Source: Sphingomicrobium sediminis | GTDB taxonomy: Bacteria; Pseudomonadota; Alphaproteobacteria; Sphingomonadales; Sphingomonadaceae | NCBI RefSeq assembly: GCF_023805295.1 | Contig: NZ_JAMSHT010000001.1 | Coordinates: 496,001-560,000 of the forward strand | Direction of reading: 5' to 3' | Length of the DNA: 64,000 nt | Shown here: positions 20,842-30,753 of the stretch, one piece after another | Position numbering within the stretch: the first letter of the stretch is position 1 | Layout of the letters: every line of letters starts with the position of its first letter | Position numbers and translations under genes: made by a program | The notes under the pieces: model-generated | Database searches by the model: none | The model's input: only the letters and a program-made list of their open reading frames with translations | Told to the model about the DNA's origin: nothing

Positions 20842-21652
20842 TTCGACGCTGATAGCAGCCGGGAGGCTGGAGGCCAGCCGTGTCGCGCGAATTGCGGCGG
20901 GGACCGAGTGGCGCTGGCTTGATGAGGGCGATGCCGCCGAAGTGGATCAGGCGCTTGGCGCCTTCGATGAAATCGACGTGATCCAGCGCCCCGACGATTT
21001 CGCGCCGCGCCTCTTCCTTGCCGACATGGACAGCACCATGATCGGGCAGGAATGTATCGACGAACTGGCCGCCGAGGCGGGGGTGGGTGACCGCGTCGCC
21101 GACATCACCGAGCGAGCAATGCGCGGCGAGCTGGACTTCAAAGGGGCGTTACGGGAACGGCTGGCCTTGCTTGAGGGGCTGGATTCCGGCGTTATCGACC
21201 ATCTGCTGGCGACGCGGATCGTCCCGAACCCCGGCGCGCGGACGCTGGTGCAAACCTTGAAAGCCAAGGGCGTGCGATGCGTCTTGGTCTCAGGCGGCTT
21301 CACAGCCTTTGCCGATGTGATCGGTGAGCGGCTCGGTTTCGACCGTGTCGTGTCCAACAGGCTCGGCATTTCCGACGGGAAGCTCACGGGTAAAGTCGAG
21401 GGCCAGATCGTCGATGGCAATGTGAAGTTGGCGGTGCTCGAAGTAGAACGCGCGAAGGTGGGCGAGGGGGGCGTCATCGCAATCGGTGACGGGGCCAACG
21501 ACCTGCCCATGCTGGAAGCAGCCAATCTGGGCGTGGCCTATCGTGCCAAGCCGCGTGTTGCCGCTGCTGCCGATGCACGCATCGACTATGGCGATTTGAC
21601 GGCCTTGCTTTGGGGGCTCGGCATCCCCTGCGCCGCGTGGGTAACCGACTAA
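20834..21652 (+). CDS. serB: Phosphoserine phosphatase
   Basis: Last step of serine synthesis: hydrolysis of phosphoserine. HAD-superfamily enzyme of 272 residues. Motif I ADMDSTM gives nucleophile D64 and acid D66; VLVSGGFTAFA is motif II and IAIGDGANDLPML is motif IV. The start is taken as TTG 20834: AGGAGG lies exactly 7 bases upstream (20821-20826), while the longer frame from ATG 20735 reads through miaA without family similarity. The ribosome site and start lie inside the opposing miaA gene, and the promoter should too. Confidence 0.93.
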   Translation: MTISTLIAAGRLEASRVARIAAGTEWRWLDEGDAAEVDQALGAFDEIDVIQRPDDFAPRLFLADMDSTMIGQECIDELAAEAGVGDRVADITERAMRGELDFKGALRERLALLEGLDSGVIDHLLATRIVPNPGARTLVQTLKAKGVRCVLVSGGFTAFADVIGERLGFDRVVSNRLGISDGKLTGKVEGQIVDGNVKLAVLEVERAKVGEGGVIAIGDGANDLPMLEAANLGVAYRAKPRVAAAADARIDYGDLTALLWGLGIPCAAWVTD

Positions 21653-22650
21653 GGCGCGACCGCGAAACAGGCCTGTCCGCGCGACGCCATGACGTCGCAG
21701 GCCCGCTTGGCTTCCACTGCGCTGGCGAAGGGCCCTACCCGCAGGCGCGTCACATTTCCGCTCTTCTGGTAAATCGGCTGTTTTCCGGCGAAAACGGGCA
21801 GGCCCGAAAGCTGGCGATAGAGGCTCTGTGCCCCGCCTTCACGCGAGAACGCTCCAAGCTGCACGGTCCATCCGCTGGCCGGATTGGCTGCGGGGGCAGG
21901 TGCGGGAGAGGTCGGTGCTGCAGGGCGGGCCGGCGGCCGGGTGGCATTGGGTTCGGCAGTCTGGACGGTCGGGCGACGGGCTGGCGTGGTCGCGGGCGAT
22001 TGCGCCGGCGGGACCGGATCGACCGACGCCATCTGCACGTCTTCGTCGCCCAGCAGGTCGGACAGCTTGGCATCGCCCGTGGCGAGGCGCTGCGCCAGGC
22101 GGACACCGGCGGTGCGCTGCTCGAGCGGAAGCACCTCGTCCATTTGCGCGAGCGTGGTCGAGGCCGGGGCAAGGCCCTGTGCCGCAGCGCGGCTCACCAG
22201 CGCATAGCCGGTCACATAATCGCGCTCGAGCTGATCACCATTGAACAAGGCGGTGCCGTAGACGAGCATGGCACGCGGTTCGCCGCGATCGGCCGCCCCG
22301 CGCAGCCAGCGCAGGCCGCCGACGCGATTGCCATCGCTGTAGAGAATGAGGCCGAGATTGGTGCGGGCGCCGAGATGACCCTGGCGCGCCGCCTGCTCGA
22401 ACAGGGTGCGCGCCCGCGCCGTATCCGGCTGGGCGACACCGCGCCCCAGGCGATAGGCCTGGCCGAGATGGAATTGCGCCTGCGGATTGCCGGCCTCAGC
22501 CAGCGGCGTCCAGATTTCGACCGCGCGATTCTCGTTTCCGCCGCGCCAGGCAGCCACGCCCTCGGCCACCGTGGGGGCCGGCTGCGCATTTTGTGCAATG
22601 GCCGGGCTGGCCAGCGCGATCAGGGCTGCAGTCATGATGGAACGGCGCAT
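21649..22650 (-). CDS. Sel1-repeat and SPOR-domain periplasmic protein
   Basis: 333 residues: signal peptide (MRRSIMTAALIALASPAIAQ), Sel1-like repeats (about 30-170: AQFHLGQAYRLGRGV, GARTNLGLILYSDG), a Pro/Ala-rich linker, and a C-terminal SPOR domain (GWTVQLGAFSREGGAQSLYR, VTRLRVGPFASAVEA). SPOR domains bind denuded peptidoglycan at division sites, so the protein probably acts in septal cell wall. ATG 22650 is preferred because AGGAAA precedes it by 9 bases. Its stop codon overlaps that of convergent serB. Confidence 0.9.
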   Translation of the reverse strand: MRRSIMTAALIALASPAIAQNAQPAPTVAEGVAAWRGGNENRAVEIWTPLAEAGNPQAQFHLGQAYRLGRGVAQPDTARARTLFEQAARQGHLGARTNLGLILYSDGNRVGGLRWLRGAADRGEPRAMLVYGTALFNGDQLERDYVTGYALVSRAAAQGLAPASTTLAQMDEVLPLEQRTAGVRLAQRLATGDAKLSDLLGDEDVQMASVDPVPPAQSPATTPARRPTVQTAEPNATRPPARPAAPTSPAPAPAANPASGWTVQLGAFSREGGAQSLYRQLSGLPVFAGKQPIYQKSGNVTRLRVGPFASAVEAKRACDVMASRGQACFAVAP

Positions 22651-22834
22651 GATACTCGATTTCCTAATCATTTTGCTGCCGCAGCGCGCGACACCCGGGC
22701 AAATCCCTAGGGCAACAAAGCCGTTTCGCGCAAATTCTTCAACAGGACGTAGAAAGCGTTAACCAGATTTTAGTGCCCTTGAGGCCAATTGGTCACGATT
22801 ACGAATATCGTCCAATTCCGGCGAGGGGAAAATA

Positions 22835-23566
22835 ATGCGCGTTTTGGCTATGGCATCTCAGAAGGGTGGATCGGGCAAGACCACCATTTCGGGCCATCTT
22901 GCGGTTCAGGCTCAGCGAGCCGGCCACGGTCCGGTCTGTCTCATCGACATCGATCCGCAGGGGTCGCTGGCCGACTGGTGGAACGAACGCGAGGATGAAA
23001 TGCCCGCCTTCGCCCAGACCACGGTTGCGCGTCTTGCAAGCGATCTGGAAGTCCTGCGCCAGCAGGGCTTCAAGCTGGCTGTCATCGATACGCCGCCGGC
23101 GATCACCATGGCGATCCAGTCGGTCATCGCGGTGGCCGAGCTCGTCGTCATTCCGACGCGTCCCAGCCCGCACGATCTGCGCGCCGTCGGCGCCACGGTC
23201 GACCTGTGCGACCGCGCCGGCAAGCCTGCCTTGTTCGTCGTGAACGCCGCGACCCCCAAGGCCAAGATCACCTACGAAGCGGCAGTCGCGCTGTCGCAGC
23301 ACGGCACCGTTGCCCCGGTTACCGTTCACCATCGCACCGATTTTGCCGCCTCGATGATCGACGGCCGCACGGTGATGGAGATCGATCCCGAAGGCCGCAG
23401 CGCCCAGGAAATCACCGAATTGTGGAACTATGTCGCCGACCGGCTGGAAAAGAATTTCCGCCGCACCGTGTTCGCCGCCCCCGGCGTTGGCGGTGGCGCC
23501 CAGGCGGGTGGCCAGCCGGCCAATCCGCGTCCTGTCGGCGGCTTCGGTCGCCGGGTTGTCGGCTAA
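22835..23566 (+). CDS. Orphan ParA-family ATPase
   Basis: 243 residues. Deviant Walker A motif SQKGGSGKTT near residue 8 with the signature Lys; Walker A' LIDIDPQGSLADWW and Walker B VIDTPPA follow. The last 30 residues are a Gly/Ala-rich tail (GGGAQAGGQPANPRPVGG). ParA ATPases position DNA or protein cargo on the nucleoid. No parB or centromere repeat is nearby, so this is not the chromosome-segregation parA. AGGGGA lies 6 bases before the ATG. It is followed at 15 bases by an acidic RHH-like protein that is the probable cargo adaptor. Confidence 0.9.
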   Translation: MRVLAMASQKGGSGKTTISGHLAVQAQRAGHGPVCLIDIDPQGSLADWWNEREDEMPAFAQTTVARLASDLEVLRQQGFKLAVIDTPPAITMAIQSVIAVAELVVIPTRPSPHDLRAVGATVDLCDRAGKPALFVVNAATPKAKITYEAAVALSQHGTVAPVTVHHRTDFAASMIDGRTVMEIDPEGRSAQEITELWNYVADRLEKNFRRTVFAAPGVGGGAQAGGQPANPRPVGGFGRRVVG

Positions 23567-23581
23567 GGGGAGCGTAGTTCC

Positions 23582-24850
23582 ATGAATGCACCTAAGGCAT
23601 TCGCATCTCTCTCCTCGGGGCTGCTTGCACGCAAGGGTTCGGCTCGTCCGGCCATGCGTCGCCAGGGCGCCGGCAAGGTCGGCCCCGGCGGTCTCGACGA
23701 CCTCGGTTGGAACGACATGGGCTTCGACCCGCCGGCACCTGCCGGAGAGGAAAGCGAAAACAATATCGAATCGATCAACCGCACGGTCGCGACGGGCCTG
23801 ACGCCCTCGCAGCCGGTGGTCCACGACCAGCAGGCGCAGATCGCCCGCGAATTCGGTGACGAAACCGACGAAGGCGATGTCTATGACGGCGCCGACCTCG
23901 AGGACGACACTGCGGAATTGTGGGATCCCGAAGCCGATGAAGCGCCCAACAGCTTCAACGAGCATCGCTCGGAAAGCCGCAAGGCCGATGCGTTCGGTGG
24001 CGGCACCCCGGTCGACAGCGAGGAAGCAGGCGAAGCCGAACCGCAGGAGGTCATCACTCCCGCGCTCGACACGCCGCCCGTTTCGCAGAGCATTTTCTCG
24101 GCCAAGGGCGAGAAGGCTGCGAATATCTTCGGCGAAGCCAGCGATGCCGCTGCCGACGAGATCGAAGCAGTCGACGCCGCAGACGAGGGCGATGAGCCCA
24201 AGCTGATGCGCACGGTCGCCGACCTCATGCCGCTCACCGACGCCCAGAAGGCCGAAGGTAGTGCATGGGGCGACGAGGAAGCCGAAGACGAACAGGATGT
24301 CGTCGAGGCCCGTGACGTTGCCGAAGGTCTTTCCGGCGCTGCCGAAGAAGACGAATATGGCGAAGAGGAAGAAGCCACCGCGCACGAAGAAGCAGACGAG
24401 GATTTCGACCCCACTGCCAACAACCGTTTCGCGGCGTTCATCCGCAAGCCCGCTTTCCCGGCGGAAGAGCCGAGCGCGTGGGGCGATGCGGAAGACACCG
24501 ACGAAGAAGAACTTGTCCTGGGCGAGGACATGCAGGTGGTCGACGAGGCCCCGATGGAAACGCCCGTGACCGAAGAAGCGGAAGACGAACGGGAGATCGT
24601 CGCCGCAACGCCGGTCGAGCATCGCGAAGTTTCGCGCCGCGAAGTGGCCGAAGCGAAAGCCGGTGCCAAGGACAAGGCAGCCTTCACGCTGCGTCTCGAT
24701 AGGGAGCGCCATCTCAAACTGCGCCTCGCCTGTGCCCTCACCGGCCAGTCGGCACAGAAGATGGTGACCGAGGCGCTCGACCGGATGCTGGCTGAAATGG
24801 AAGAGCTCGATGGGCTCGTCAAACAGGCCGGAGTCGAAGGCAAAGAATAG
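23582..24850 (+). CDS. Long acidic protein with C-terminal ribbon-helix-helix-like segment
   Basis: 422 residues. A short basic N-terminus (KGSARPAMRRQGAGK) is followed by about 300 residues dominated by Glu, Asp and Ala that are probably disordered. The last 55 residues (FTLRLDRERHLKLRLACALT, then SAQKMVTEALDRML) look like a ribbon-helix-helix DNA-binding or dimerisation module. No named family is recognised. Placed 15 bases after the ParA gene and before a SPOR lipoprotein, it resembles the adaptor partner of a ParA-type positioning system (for example McdB-like proteins), but this is inference. Confidence 0.8.
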   Translation: MNAPKAFASLSSGLLARKGSARPAMRRQGAGKVGPGGLDDLGWNDMGFDPPAPAGEESENNIESINRTVATGLTPSQPVVHDQQAQIAREFGDETDEGDVYDGADLEDDTAELWDPEADEAPNSFNEHRSESRKADAFGGGTPVDSEEAGEAEPQEVITPALDTPPVSQSIFSAKGEKAANIFGEASDAAADEIEAVDAADEGDEPKLMRTVADLMPLTDAQKAEGSAWGDEEAEDEQDVVEARDVAEGLSGAAEEDEYGEEEEATAHEEADEDFDPTANNRFAAFIRKPAFPAEEPSAWGDAEDTDEEELVLGEDMQVVDEAPMETPVTEEAEDEREIVAATPVEHREVSRREVAEAKAGAKDKAAFTLRLDRERHLKLRLACALTGQSAQKMVTEALDRMLAEMEELDGLVKQAGVEGKE

Positions 24851-24880
24851 TCATTGGACGAACCAGGGAAGGGGTAAGTC

Positions 24881-26323
24881 ATGAACAAGGGACAGATGAA
24901 AACGGCGATCGCAGCGATGGCCATTGCCGGTGCGCTCAGCGCTTGCAGCACGAGCGATGCCCAATATGCGGGCTTCGGTGGAAAGGTCGATAACCAGAAT
25001 ATCGGTCTGGCCATGCGCGCCCAGTCGGCGCTCGTCGAGAACAACACCGCCGAAGCGGTGAGCCTCGCCGAGCGTGCCGTCGAAGCGAGCCCGCTCGATG
25101 CCGGTTTCCGCACGCTGCTGGGCAATGCCTATTTCGCCGATGGCCGTTTCGCCTCGGCCGAGGCCGCCTATCGCGACTCGCTCATGATCCTGCCGTCGCA
25201 GCCCGACGTCGCCCTCAAGCTCGCGCTGGTCCAGATTGGCCAGGGCAAGCAGGCGCAGGCCCTGACGGGTCTCGAACGCGCTCGCGGTTACGTCAACGCC
25301 GCCGACCTTGGCCTTGCCGTCGCGCTTGCCGGTCGTCCGGAAGTTGCCGTCGACATGCTCGAACAGGCCGCGCGCAGCCCGGCTGCCGATGCCCGTACCC
25401 GCCAGAACCTCGCCCTTGCGCATGCGCTGACGGGTGACTGGACGCAGGCCCGTGCCATCGCGGCGCAGGACGTGCCGGCCGACCAGCTCGAGGCTCGCCT
25501 CCAGGGCTGGATGGGCATGGCGCAGGCCAACCATCCGTCGGTCCGTGTCGCCCAGATTGTCGGCGTGACGCCGGCGATGAGCGACCCGGGTCAGCCGATC
25601 AAGCTGGCGCTCAACAAGGATATGGAACAGCCGCGTTATGCACAGCTGGCTCCCCAGACTGCGCCAGCCGCGCCAGTCGCTGCCCCCGTGGCCGCTCCGG
25701 TTGCGACCGCCGCTGCCGAGCCGACCTATGCACCGACGATGGAGGGTGTCTCCGACACTCCTATCGCGCTGCAGCCGGCACCGGTCGCCTTCACCCGTGT
25801 GAGCGACATTCCGGTCCGCGATGTCGATCTGGTCGAACTGCCCGCCGAATCGGTCGCGGCTGCCGACACGACCGAAGCCGCGCCGGCCTTCGAAGCCGAC
25901 CCGATCGCGCCGGTGGCCATTGCCGCTGCTGCGGTTGCCGAGGTCAAGGCTCCGACGCCCAAGCCCGGTCTCAGCACCGATGCGACGCGCCTGACCGAAT
26001 CGGTCCGCTCGATCCGCGAAAAGGAAAAGGTCGCCGCCAATGCCAGCCGCTCGGTCGTGCAGCTCGGCGCCTATTTCAAGCGCGAGCATCTCGCCAATGG
26101 CTGGAACCTCGCGACCAAGGGCTATGCCCCGCTCGCCAGCTACCAGCCGATGGCCGCGCGCTTCGAGCATGACGGCAAGGTCTACTACCGTCTCGCCGCG
26201 CATGGCTTTGCCAGCGACGAGGCGGCCCGCGATTTCTGCATGGACGTCAAGCGCGCCGGTGGCGAATGCTGGGTCCGTTCGATGGCCGGCGACGCACCGT
26301 TCGCCCAGGCCAAGCGCGACTAG
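24881..26323 (+). CDS. TPR and SPOR-domain lipoprotein
   Basis: 480 residues. A lipoprotein signal peptide ends in the lipobox LSAC (about residue 22), followed by TPRs (about 35-200: AEAVSLAERAVEASPLDAGF), an Ala/Pro-rich linker (about 245-360) and a C-terminal SPOR domain (RSVVQLGAYFKREHLANGWN, YYRLAAHGFASDEAARDFC). AAGGGG lies 6 bases before the ATG. It is the third gene of the cassette with the ParA ATPase and acidic protein, suggesting that the cassette links a nucleoid- or pole-positioned factor to the septal wall (inference). Confidence 0.87.
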   Translation: MNKGQMKTAIAAMAIAGALSACSTSDAQYAGFGGKVDNQNIGLAMRAQSALVENNTAEAVSLAERAVEASPLDAGFRTLLGNAYFADGRFASAEAAYRDSLMILPSQPDVALKLALVQIGQGKQAQALTGLERARGYVNAADLGLAVALAGRPEVAVDMLEQAARSPAADARTRQNLALAHALTGDWTQARAIAAQDVPADQLEARLQGWMGMAQANHPSVRVAQIVGVTPAMSDPGQPIKLALNKDMEQPRYAQLAPQTAPAAPVAAPVAAPVATAAAEPTYAPTMEGVSDTPIALQPAPVAFTRVSDIPVRDVDLVELPAESVAAADTTEAAPAFEADPIAPVAIAAAAVAEVKAPTPKPGLSTDATRLTESVRSIREKEKVAANASRSVVQLGAYFKREHLANGWNLATKGYAPLASYQPMAARFEHDGKVYYRLAAHGFASDEAARDFCMDVKRAGGECWVRSMAGDAPFAQAKRD

Positions 26324-26345
26324 GCCTACCAGTCAGTCAGTAGCT

Positions 26346-27242
26346 TTACGCGTTTCGGCGGTTCTCGGTCACCAGATCGAGGACCGCCATTCGCGTTGCG
26401 ACCCCCATTTCGACCTGCAGCGTGATCAGCGAATGCTCGCTGTCGGCGAGCTCGCCATCGATTTCCACGCCGCGATTCATGGGGCCGGGATGCATGACGA
26501 CCGCGCCACTGGCGGCGGTCCCGAAACGCTCGGCCGTGAGGCCATAGCGGCTCAGATATTCGCCCGGCTTGTCGCCAAGGTCGGCTTCGAGACGTTCGCG
26601 CTGGATCCGCAGCATCATGACGACGTCGGCACCTCTCACCGCTTCGTCGATCCCGTCGCAATCATGGCCTTCCGGCATCAACGCTGCGGGACCGGCAAGG
26701 CGGACCTCGGCGCCAAGGCGATCGAGTAATTGGCGGGTGGAGTTGGCAACGCGGCTGTGGCGGATGTCACCGCAGATCGCGACCTTGAGGCCTTCCACGC
26801 GGCCAAAATGATGGCGGATGGTGGCAACGTCGAGCAGCCCTTGTGTGGGGTGCTGGCCGGTGCCGTCGCCCGCATTCACGACATCGGCGTCCATCAGCTC
26901 GGCGACCTGTTCGGGCGCACCCGGTTCGCTATGCCTCATGACGAAGATGTCGGGCCGCATGGCGTCGATGGTGAGCGCTGTGTCGGCAAGGCTTTCGCCC
27001 TTGGTCACCGAACTCATGCCGACGGGTAGTGTCGTGACCATCGCACCCAGGCGCTGGGCCGCGAGGTCGAAGCTCAGCATGGTGCGGGTCGAGGGCTCGA
27101 AAAAGGCCATGACGACATTGCGTCCGTCGAGCAAATCGTGGCGCTTATGGCCTTCGCGATTGGCTTCGAGCCAATGTTCGGCCTGGCCGAGGATTCGGTC
27201 GAGCTGTTCGTCGCTCAGATTGTCGGCGCTGATGAGGTCCAT
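26346..27242 (-). CDS. pyrB: Aspartate carbamoyltransferase catalytic subunit
   Basis: First committed step of pyrimidine synthesis. The protein has 298 residues. The carbamoyl-phosphate site is FFEPSTRTMLSFDLA (S51-T54) and the aspartate-domain signature is HPGPMNRGVEI. The usual Thr/Arg after STRT is Met-Leu here, a tolerated variant. No pyrI is seen, as expected for alphaproteobacteria; pyrC is not adjacent in this window. It is followed upstream, at 12 bases, by ruvX in the same direction. Confidence 0.95.
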   Translation of the reverse strand: MDLISADNLSDEQLDRILGQAEHWLEANREGHKRHDLLDGRNVVMAFFEPSTRTMLSFDLAAQRLGAMVTTLPVGMSSVTKGESLADTALTIDAMRPDIFVMRHSEPGAPEQVAELMDADVVNAGDGTGQHPTQGLLDVATIRHHFGRVEGLKVAICGDIRHSRVANSTRQLLDRLGAEVRLAGPAALMPEGHDCDGIDEAVRGADVVMMLRIQRERLEADLGDKPGEYLSRYGLTAERFGTAASGAVVMHPGPMNRGVEIDGELADSEHSLITLQVEMGVATRMAVLDLVTENRRNA

Positions 27243-27254
27243 GGAGGTCAGCCT

Positions 27255-27734
27255 TTAATCCGCGTCGGCGATATTGACCAGCGCGTCGATGGCGCCCTGC
27301 AGGATGTGCGCGGCGGCCATGGCATCGACCTTTTCGGCGCGCTTGGCGCGGCTCACGTCGGCATCGATCATCGCTTTCTCCACCGCCATGGTCGACCAGC
27401 GCTCGTCCCAAAGGAGAACGGGCAGTCCCAATGGCGCCAGATTGCGGGCGAAGGCACGGGTCGACTGGGTGCGCGGGCTGTCGCTGCCGTCCATGTTGAG
27501 CGGCAGGCCGACCACGATGCCCTTGATCCCGCCCGATTCGACCATGGTCGTCAGTTTGGCGAGGTCATGGGTAAACTTGCCGCGCTTCATCGTCTCGACA
27601 GGGCCGGCAAAGCTCCAGGCCGCATCGCAGCTGGCAACGCCGATCGTCTTGGTTCCGACGTCGAGCCCCATGAGGCGGCCATTGGAGCAGCCGGCGAGGA
27701 ATTCGCGCGTGTCGCTGGTGACTATTGCGGCCAC
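27255..27734 (-). CDS. ruvX: Putative pre-16S rRNA nuclease RuvX/YqgF
   Basis: RNase H-like nuclease implicated in 16S rRNA 5'-end processing. The protein has 159 residues. Motif [34 protein letters not shown] and the DERWST segment are all typical, and the last acid lies in [16 protein letters not shown]. Its start overlaps the 3' end of the DUF3089 gene by 13 bases, which suggests coupling. Confidence 0.93.
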   Translation of the reverse strand: MAAIVTSDTREFLAGCSNGRLMGLDVGTKTIGVASCDAAWSFAGPVETMKRGKFTHDLAKLTTMVESGGIKGIVVGLPLNMDGSDSPRTQSTRAFARNLAPLGLPVLLWDERWSTMAVEKAMIDADVSRAKRAEKVDAMAAAHILQGAIDALVNIADAD

Positions 27735-28909
27735 GCGTCGAACCTTGCCGCGACATCCTCCCGGATCGCCCCCCAGAAGAGGGCATAATCGTAGACGTGA
27801 TAATTGTTGCCCGGCAGCACGTAGGGCCCAAGCTCGGGGATCTCGCCATTGAGAAGGAGCAGCCCGCGCTCGCAGCGCGCGCCGACCGAACCCGGTAGCA
27901 GGACGGCGCTTTCGAGATCATCCTCGGGAATGAGCAGCCCGGGATTTTCGATCGGCATGGCCTCGCGATCCTCGCCGCCGGTCAGCGGGTTGGTGCACAC
28001 CAGCCGTTCGCGGTCGCGCTCGATGCCTTCATACCCCTCGGCCGTGAGCCATTCGCGCAGCACGAGGCCGGCATTGGGCGGATCGCCAAAGGTCAGCCAG
28101 CTCATCAGGCATGCGGCCTCGTTGCGGGTCGAACAGGCGGGCAGGCCGGTCGCCGGCAAATCGGCCTCCATGTCGATCGGCCAACCGACGACATAGGCAG
28201 CAAGGAGACGGCCCGCGAGCTGCTCGCGATAATCAGCGAGGAGGTGCAGCGCATGAAGGCCGCCCTGGCTATGACCGGCGACGATGATCGGGCCGACCGG
28301 ATTCTGTTCGAGGAAGATGTCGAATGCGGCCTGGAGGTCTTCATAGGCGACGCCCAGCGCGGCCTGCGCATCGGGCTCTTGGCTCAGGAAGGCACCAAAG
28401 GCGGCCTGTCGATATTTGGGCGTCCAGACCCGACCCAGCTCGGCAAACACGCTGGCCTGGCTCTTCACGAACAATTCGGTCCGCGTGCGCTCGAAGCCCT
28501 CAAGGTCCATTTCCGCATTCCAGCGGTCGGTCTTGAGATAGGTGGTGGGGTGGATGAAGAAGACTGCGACGGGACGGTTGCGCGTCATCTCGGGCGCCGC
28601 AGGCGTCGAGGCAGGGGCCGCGACCTCGTCGGTTGCCTCGCCGCTTTCGGCGATCATCGGCGTGTCCTGCATGACCGGCGCGGGCTCGGGCTCCCAATCG
28701 GCGAGATTCGGGCTGCGGTCGGGCCGGGTCCACCAGCTGTCGATATCCGCATAAAGCGGCGCCTCTTCGGGCGGCGGGGCGGTGAACTCGACCTTGGGCA
28801 TGGCCTGCTCGGCCAACACCCGGTCACCGTAGAGATAGAAGATGAAGGCGCCGCCCACGATCAGAAGCGTGATACCGGCGATGATGTAGAGGAAAATACG
28901 CGCTGCCAT
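27722..28909 (-). CDS. DUF3089 alpha/beta-hydrolase-like membrane-anchored protein
   Basis: About 395 residues from ATG 28909. One N-terminal membrane anchor ([20 protein letters not shown]) is followed by an Asp/Glu/Pro-rich linker and a hydrolase domain with [15 protein letters not shown] and the nucleophile elbow [11 protein letters not shown]. The substrate is not known for this family. The anchor suggests that the domain is periplasmic. It is divergent from gatC. Confidence 0.82.
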   Translation of the reverse strand: MAARIFLYIIAGITLLIVGGAFIFYLYGDRVLAEQAMPKVEFTAPPPEEAPLYADIDSWWTRPDRSPNLADWEPEPAPVMQDTPMIAESGEATDEVAAPASTPAAPEMTRNRPVAVFFIHPTTYLKTDRWNAEMDLEGFERTRTELFVKSQASVFAELGRVWTPKYRQAAFGAFLSQEPDAQAALGVAYEDLQAAFDIFLEQNPVGPIIVAGHSQGGLHALHLLADYREQLAGRLLAAYVVGWPIDMEADLPATGLPACSTRNEAACLMSWLTFGDPPNAGLVLREWLTAEGYEGIERDRERLVCTNPLTGGEDREAMPIENPGLLIPEDDLESAVLLPGSVGARCERGLLLLNGEIPELGPYVLPGNNYHVYDYALFWGAIREDVAARFDAWPQ

Positions 28910-28989
28910 GAGGTGAGCGCCTACTCCCAAGAGCGCTGCGCTGCAACATCGCTTGAAGGACAGGGGCAGGGCCGCTAGAGCGCTCTTCC

Positions 28990-29277
28990 ATGTCTGTCAC
29001 CATCGATCAGGTGCGCCACATCGCCAATTTGGCGCGCATCCAACTTTCCGACGAAGACGCCGAACGGCTGCTTCCCGAACTCAACAACATCCTCGACTGG
29101 GTCGAGCAGCTGGGCGAAGTCGATACGGACGGCGTCGAGCCGCTCGCGACCGTCGTCGACCAGCAGATGCGCCTTCGCGAGGACAAGGTCACGGATGGCG
29201 ATATCCGCGACAAGGTCCTGTCCAACGCGCCTGAGCCGCAGCACGGCTTTTTCGGCGTCCCGAAGGTGATCGAGTAG
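28990..29277 (+). CDS. gatC: Aspartyl/glutamyl-tRNA amidotransferase subunit C
   Basis: Small subunit of the enzyme that converts Glu-tRNA(Gln) and Asp-tRNA(Asn) to the amide forms. The protein has 95 residues and the family pattern [30 protein letters not shown] and MRLREDKV. It is directly followed by gatA with no gap (TAG then ATG). A possible promoter, TTGAAG (28953-28958) with TAGAGC (28976-28981), would give a very short leader. Confidence 0.95.
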   Translation: MSVTIDQVRHIANLARIQLSDEDAERLLPELNNILDWVEQLGEVDTDGVEPLATVVDQQMRLREDKVTDGDIRDKVLSNAPEPQHGFFGVPKVIE

Positions 29278-30753
29278 ATGAGCGATCTCACGAACCTCAC
29301 CCTCGCCGAATTGCGCGACGGGTTTCGCAAGGGCGATTTCTCCGCGGTCGAAGTGGCGGAAAGCTTCAACGAAGCGGTAGCCGGCGCCGATGCGCTCAAC
29401 GCCTATGTCGAGAAGACGCCCGAACTGGCGATCGAAGCGGCCAAGGCTGCGGACGAGGCGCGCAGCTCGGTCAGTTTGAAGCCGCTGTCGGGCATCCCGC
29501 TCGGCATGAAGGATCTGTTCGCGACCGAAGGCGTGCTGACCAGCGCGGGCTCGAAGATGCTCGGCAACTTCAAGCCGCCTTACGAGAGCACGGTGTCGGC
29601 CAATCTCAAGGCCGCGGGCGCGGGCATGCTGGGCAAGCTCAACATGGACGAATTCGCGATGGGCTCGTCCAACGAGACCTGTGCGCATGGCAACGTCATC
29701 TCGCCGTGGCGCCGCGAAGGCTCCAATGCCGGCATCACGCCAGGCGGTTCGTCGGGCGGTAGCGCGGCAGCCGTGTCGGCGCGCATCGCGCCGGGCGCGA
29801 CGGGCACCGATACGGGCGGCTCGATCCGCCAGCCTGCGGCCTTCACCGGCATTACCGGCATCAAGCCGACCTATGGCCGCTGCTCGCGTTGGGGCATCGT
29901 CGCCTTTGCCAGCTCGCTCGACCAGGCGGGGCCGATGGCGCGGACGGTGCGCGACTGCGCGATCATGCTGGAGAATATGGCGGGGTTCGATCCCAAGGAT
30001 TCGACGTCGATCGACGCGCCGGTGCCGCAGTGGGAAGCCGGATTGTCGAGCGATCTCAAGGGCAAGCGCGTCGGCGTTCCCAAGGAATATCGCATCGATG
30101 GCACCCCTGCCGAGATTGATGCGCTGTGGGACCAGGGCGTCGAATGGCTGCGCGATGCGGGCGCAGAGCCGGTCGAGATCAGCCTTCAGCACACCAAATA
30201 TGCGCTGCCGACCTATTACATCCTCGCACCGGCCGAAGCCTCGTCCAACCTCGCGCGCTATGATGGCGTCCGTTACGGGCTGCGCGAGACGGTCGAGGGC
30301 GGCGGCCTGCACGACATGTACAAGGCGACGCGCTCGGAAGGCTTTGGCGACGAGGTGAAGCGGCGCATCATGATCGGCACCTATGTGCTGAGCGCGGGCT
30401 TTTACGATGCCTATTTCACCAAGGCGCAGCGCGTCCGTGCGCTGATCAAGCAGGATTTTCGCAAGGCCTTCGAGCGGTGCGACATGATCCTGACCCCGAC
30501 CGCGCCGAGTGCCGCGTTCGGGCTTGGCGAAAAGACCGATCCGCTGGCCATGTATCTCAATGACGTATTCGCGGTTCCGGCCTCGCTCGCTGGGCTCCCC
30601 GCGATGAGTGTGCCGGGTGGGCTGGACAAGGACGGGCTCCCGCTCGGCCTGCACCTCATCGGCAATGAAATGGACGAACAGACGGTGCTCAACGCCGGCC
30701 TCGCCATCGAGGAACGCGCGCCGAGCATCCAGCTCCCGGAGAAGTGGTGGTGA
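29278..30753 (+). CDS. gatA: Aspartyl/glutamyl-tRNA amidotransferase subunit A
   Basis: Amidase subunit that releases ammonia from glutamine. The protein has 491 residues. The Ser-cisSer-Lys triad is visible: K78 in [11 protein letters not shown]158 in [12 protein letters not shown] and nucleophile S182 in [12 protein letters not shown]. The C-terminal region ([20 protein letters not shown]) is standard. It overlaps gatB by 4 bases if gatB starts at GTG 30750. Confidence 0.97.
   Translation: MSDLTNLTLAELRDGFRKGDFSAVEVAESFNEAVAGADALNAYVEKTPELAIEAAKAADEARSSVSLKPLSGIPLGMKDLFATEGVLTSAGSKMLGNFKPPYESTVSANLKAAGAGMLGKLNMDEFAMGSSNETCAHGNVISPWRREGSNAGITPGGSSGGSAAAVSARIAPGATGTDTGGSIRQPAAFTGITGIKPTYGRCSRWGIVAFASSLDQAGPMARTVRDCAIMLENMAGFDPKDSTSIDAPVPQWEAGLSSDLKGKRVGVPKEYRIDGTPAEIDALWDQGVEWLRDAGAEPVEISLQHTKYALPTYYILAPAEASSNLARYDGVRYGLRETVEGGGLHDMYKATRSEGFGDEVKRRIMIGTYVLSAGFYDAYFTKAQRVRALIKQDFRKAFERCDMILTPTAPSAAFGLGEKTDPLAMYLNDVFAVPASLAGLPAMSVPGGLDKDGLPLGLHLIGNEMDEQTVLNAGLAIEERAPSIQLPEKWW

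Noticed and set aside
22740..22834. CtrA-type TTAA site upstream of the ParA gene
   Set aside because: Only one half-site (TTAACC) is present without the second half at the right spacing.
22799..26203. Long minus-strand frames opposite the ParA cassette
   Set aside because: They mirror the acidic repeats and TPR codons and lack ribosome sites or domains.
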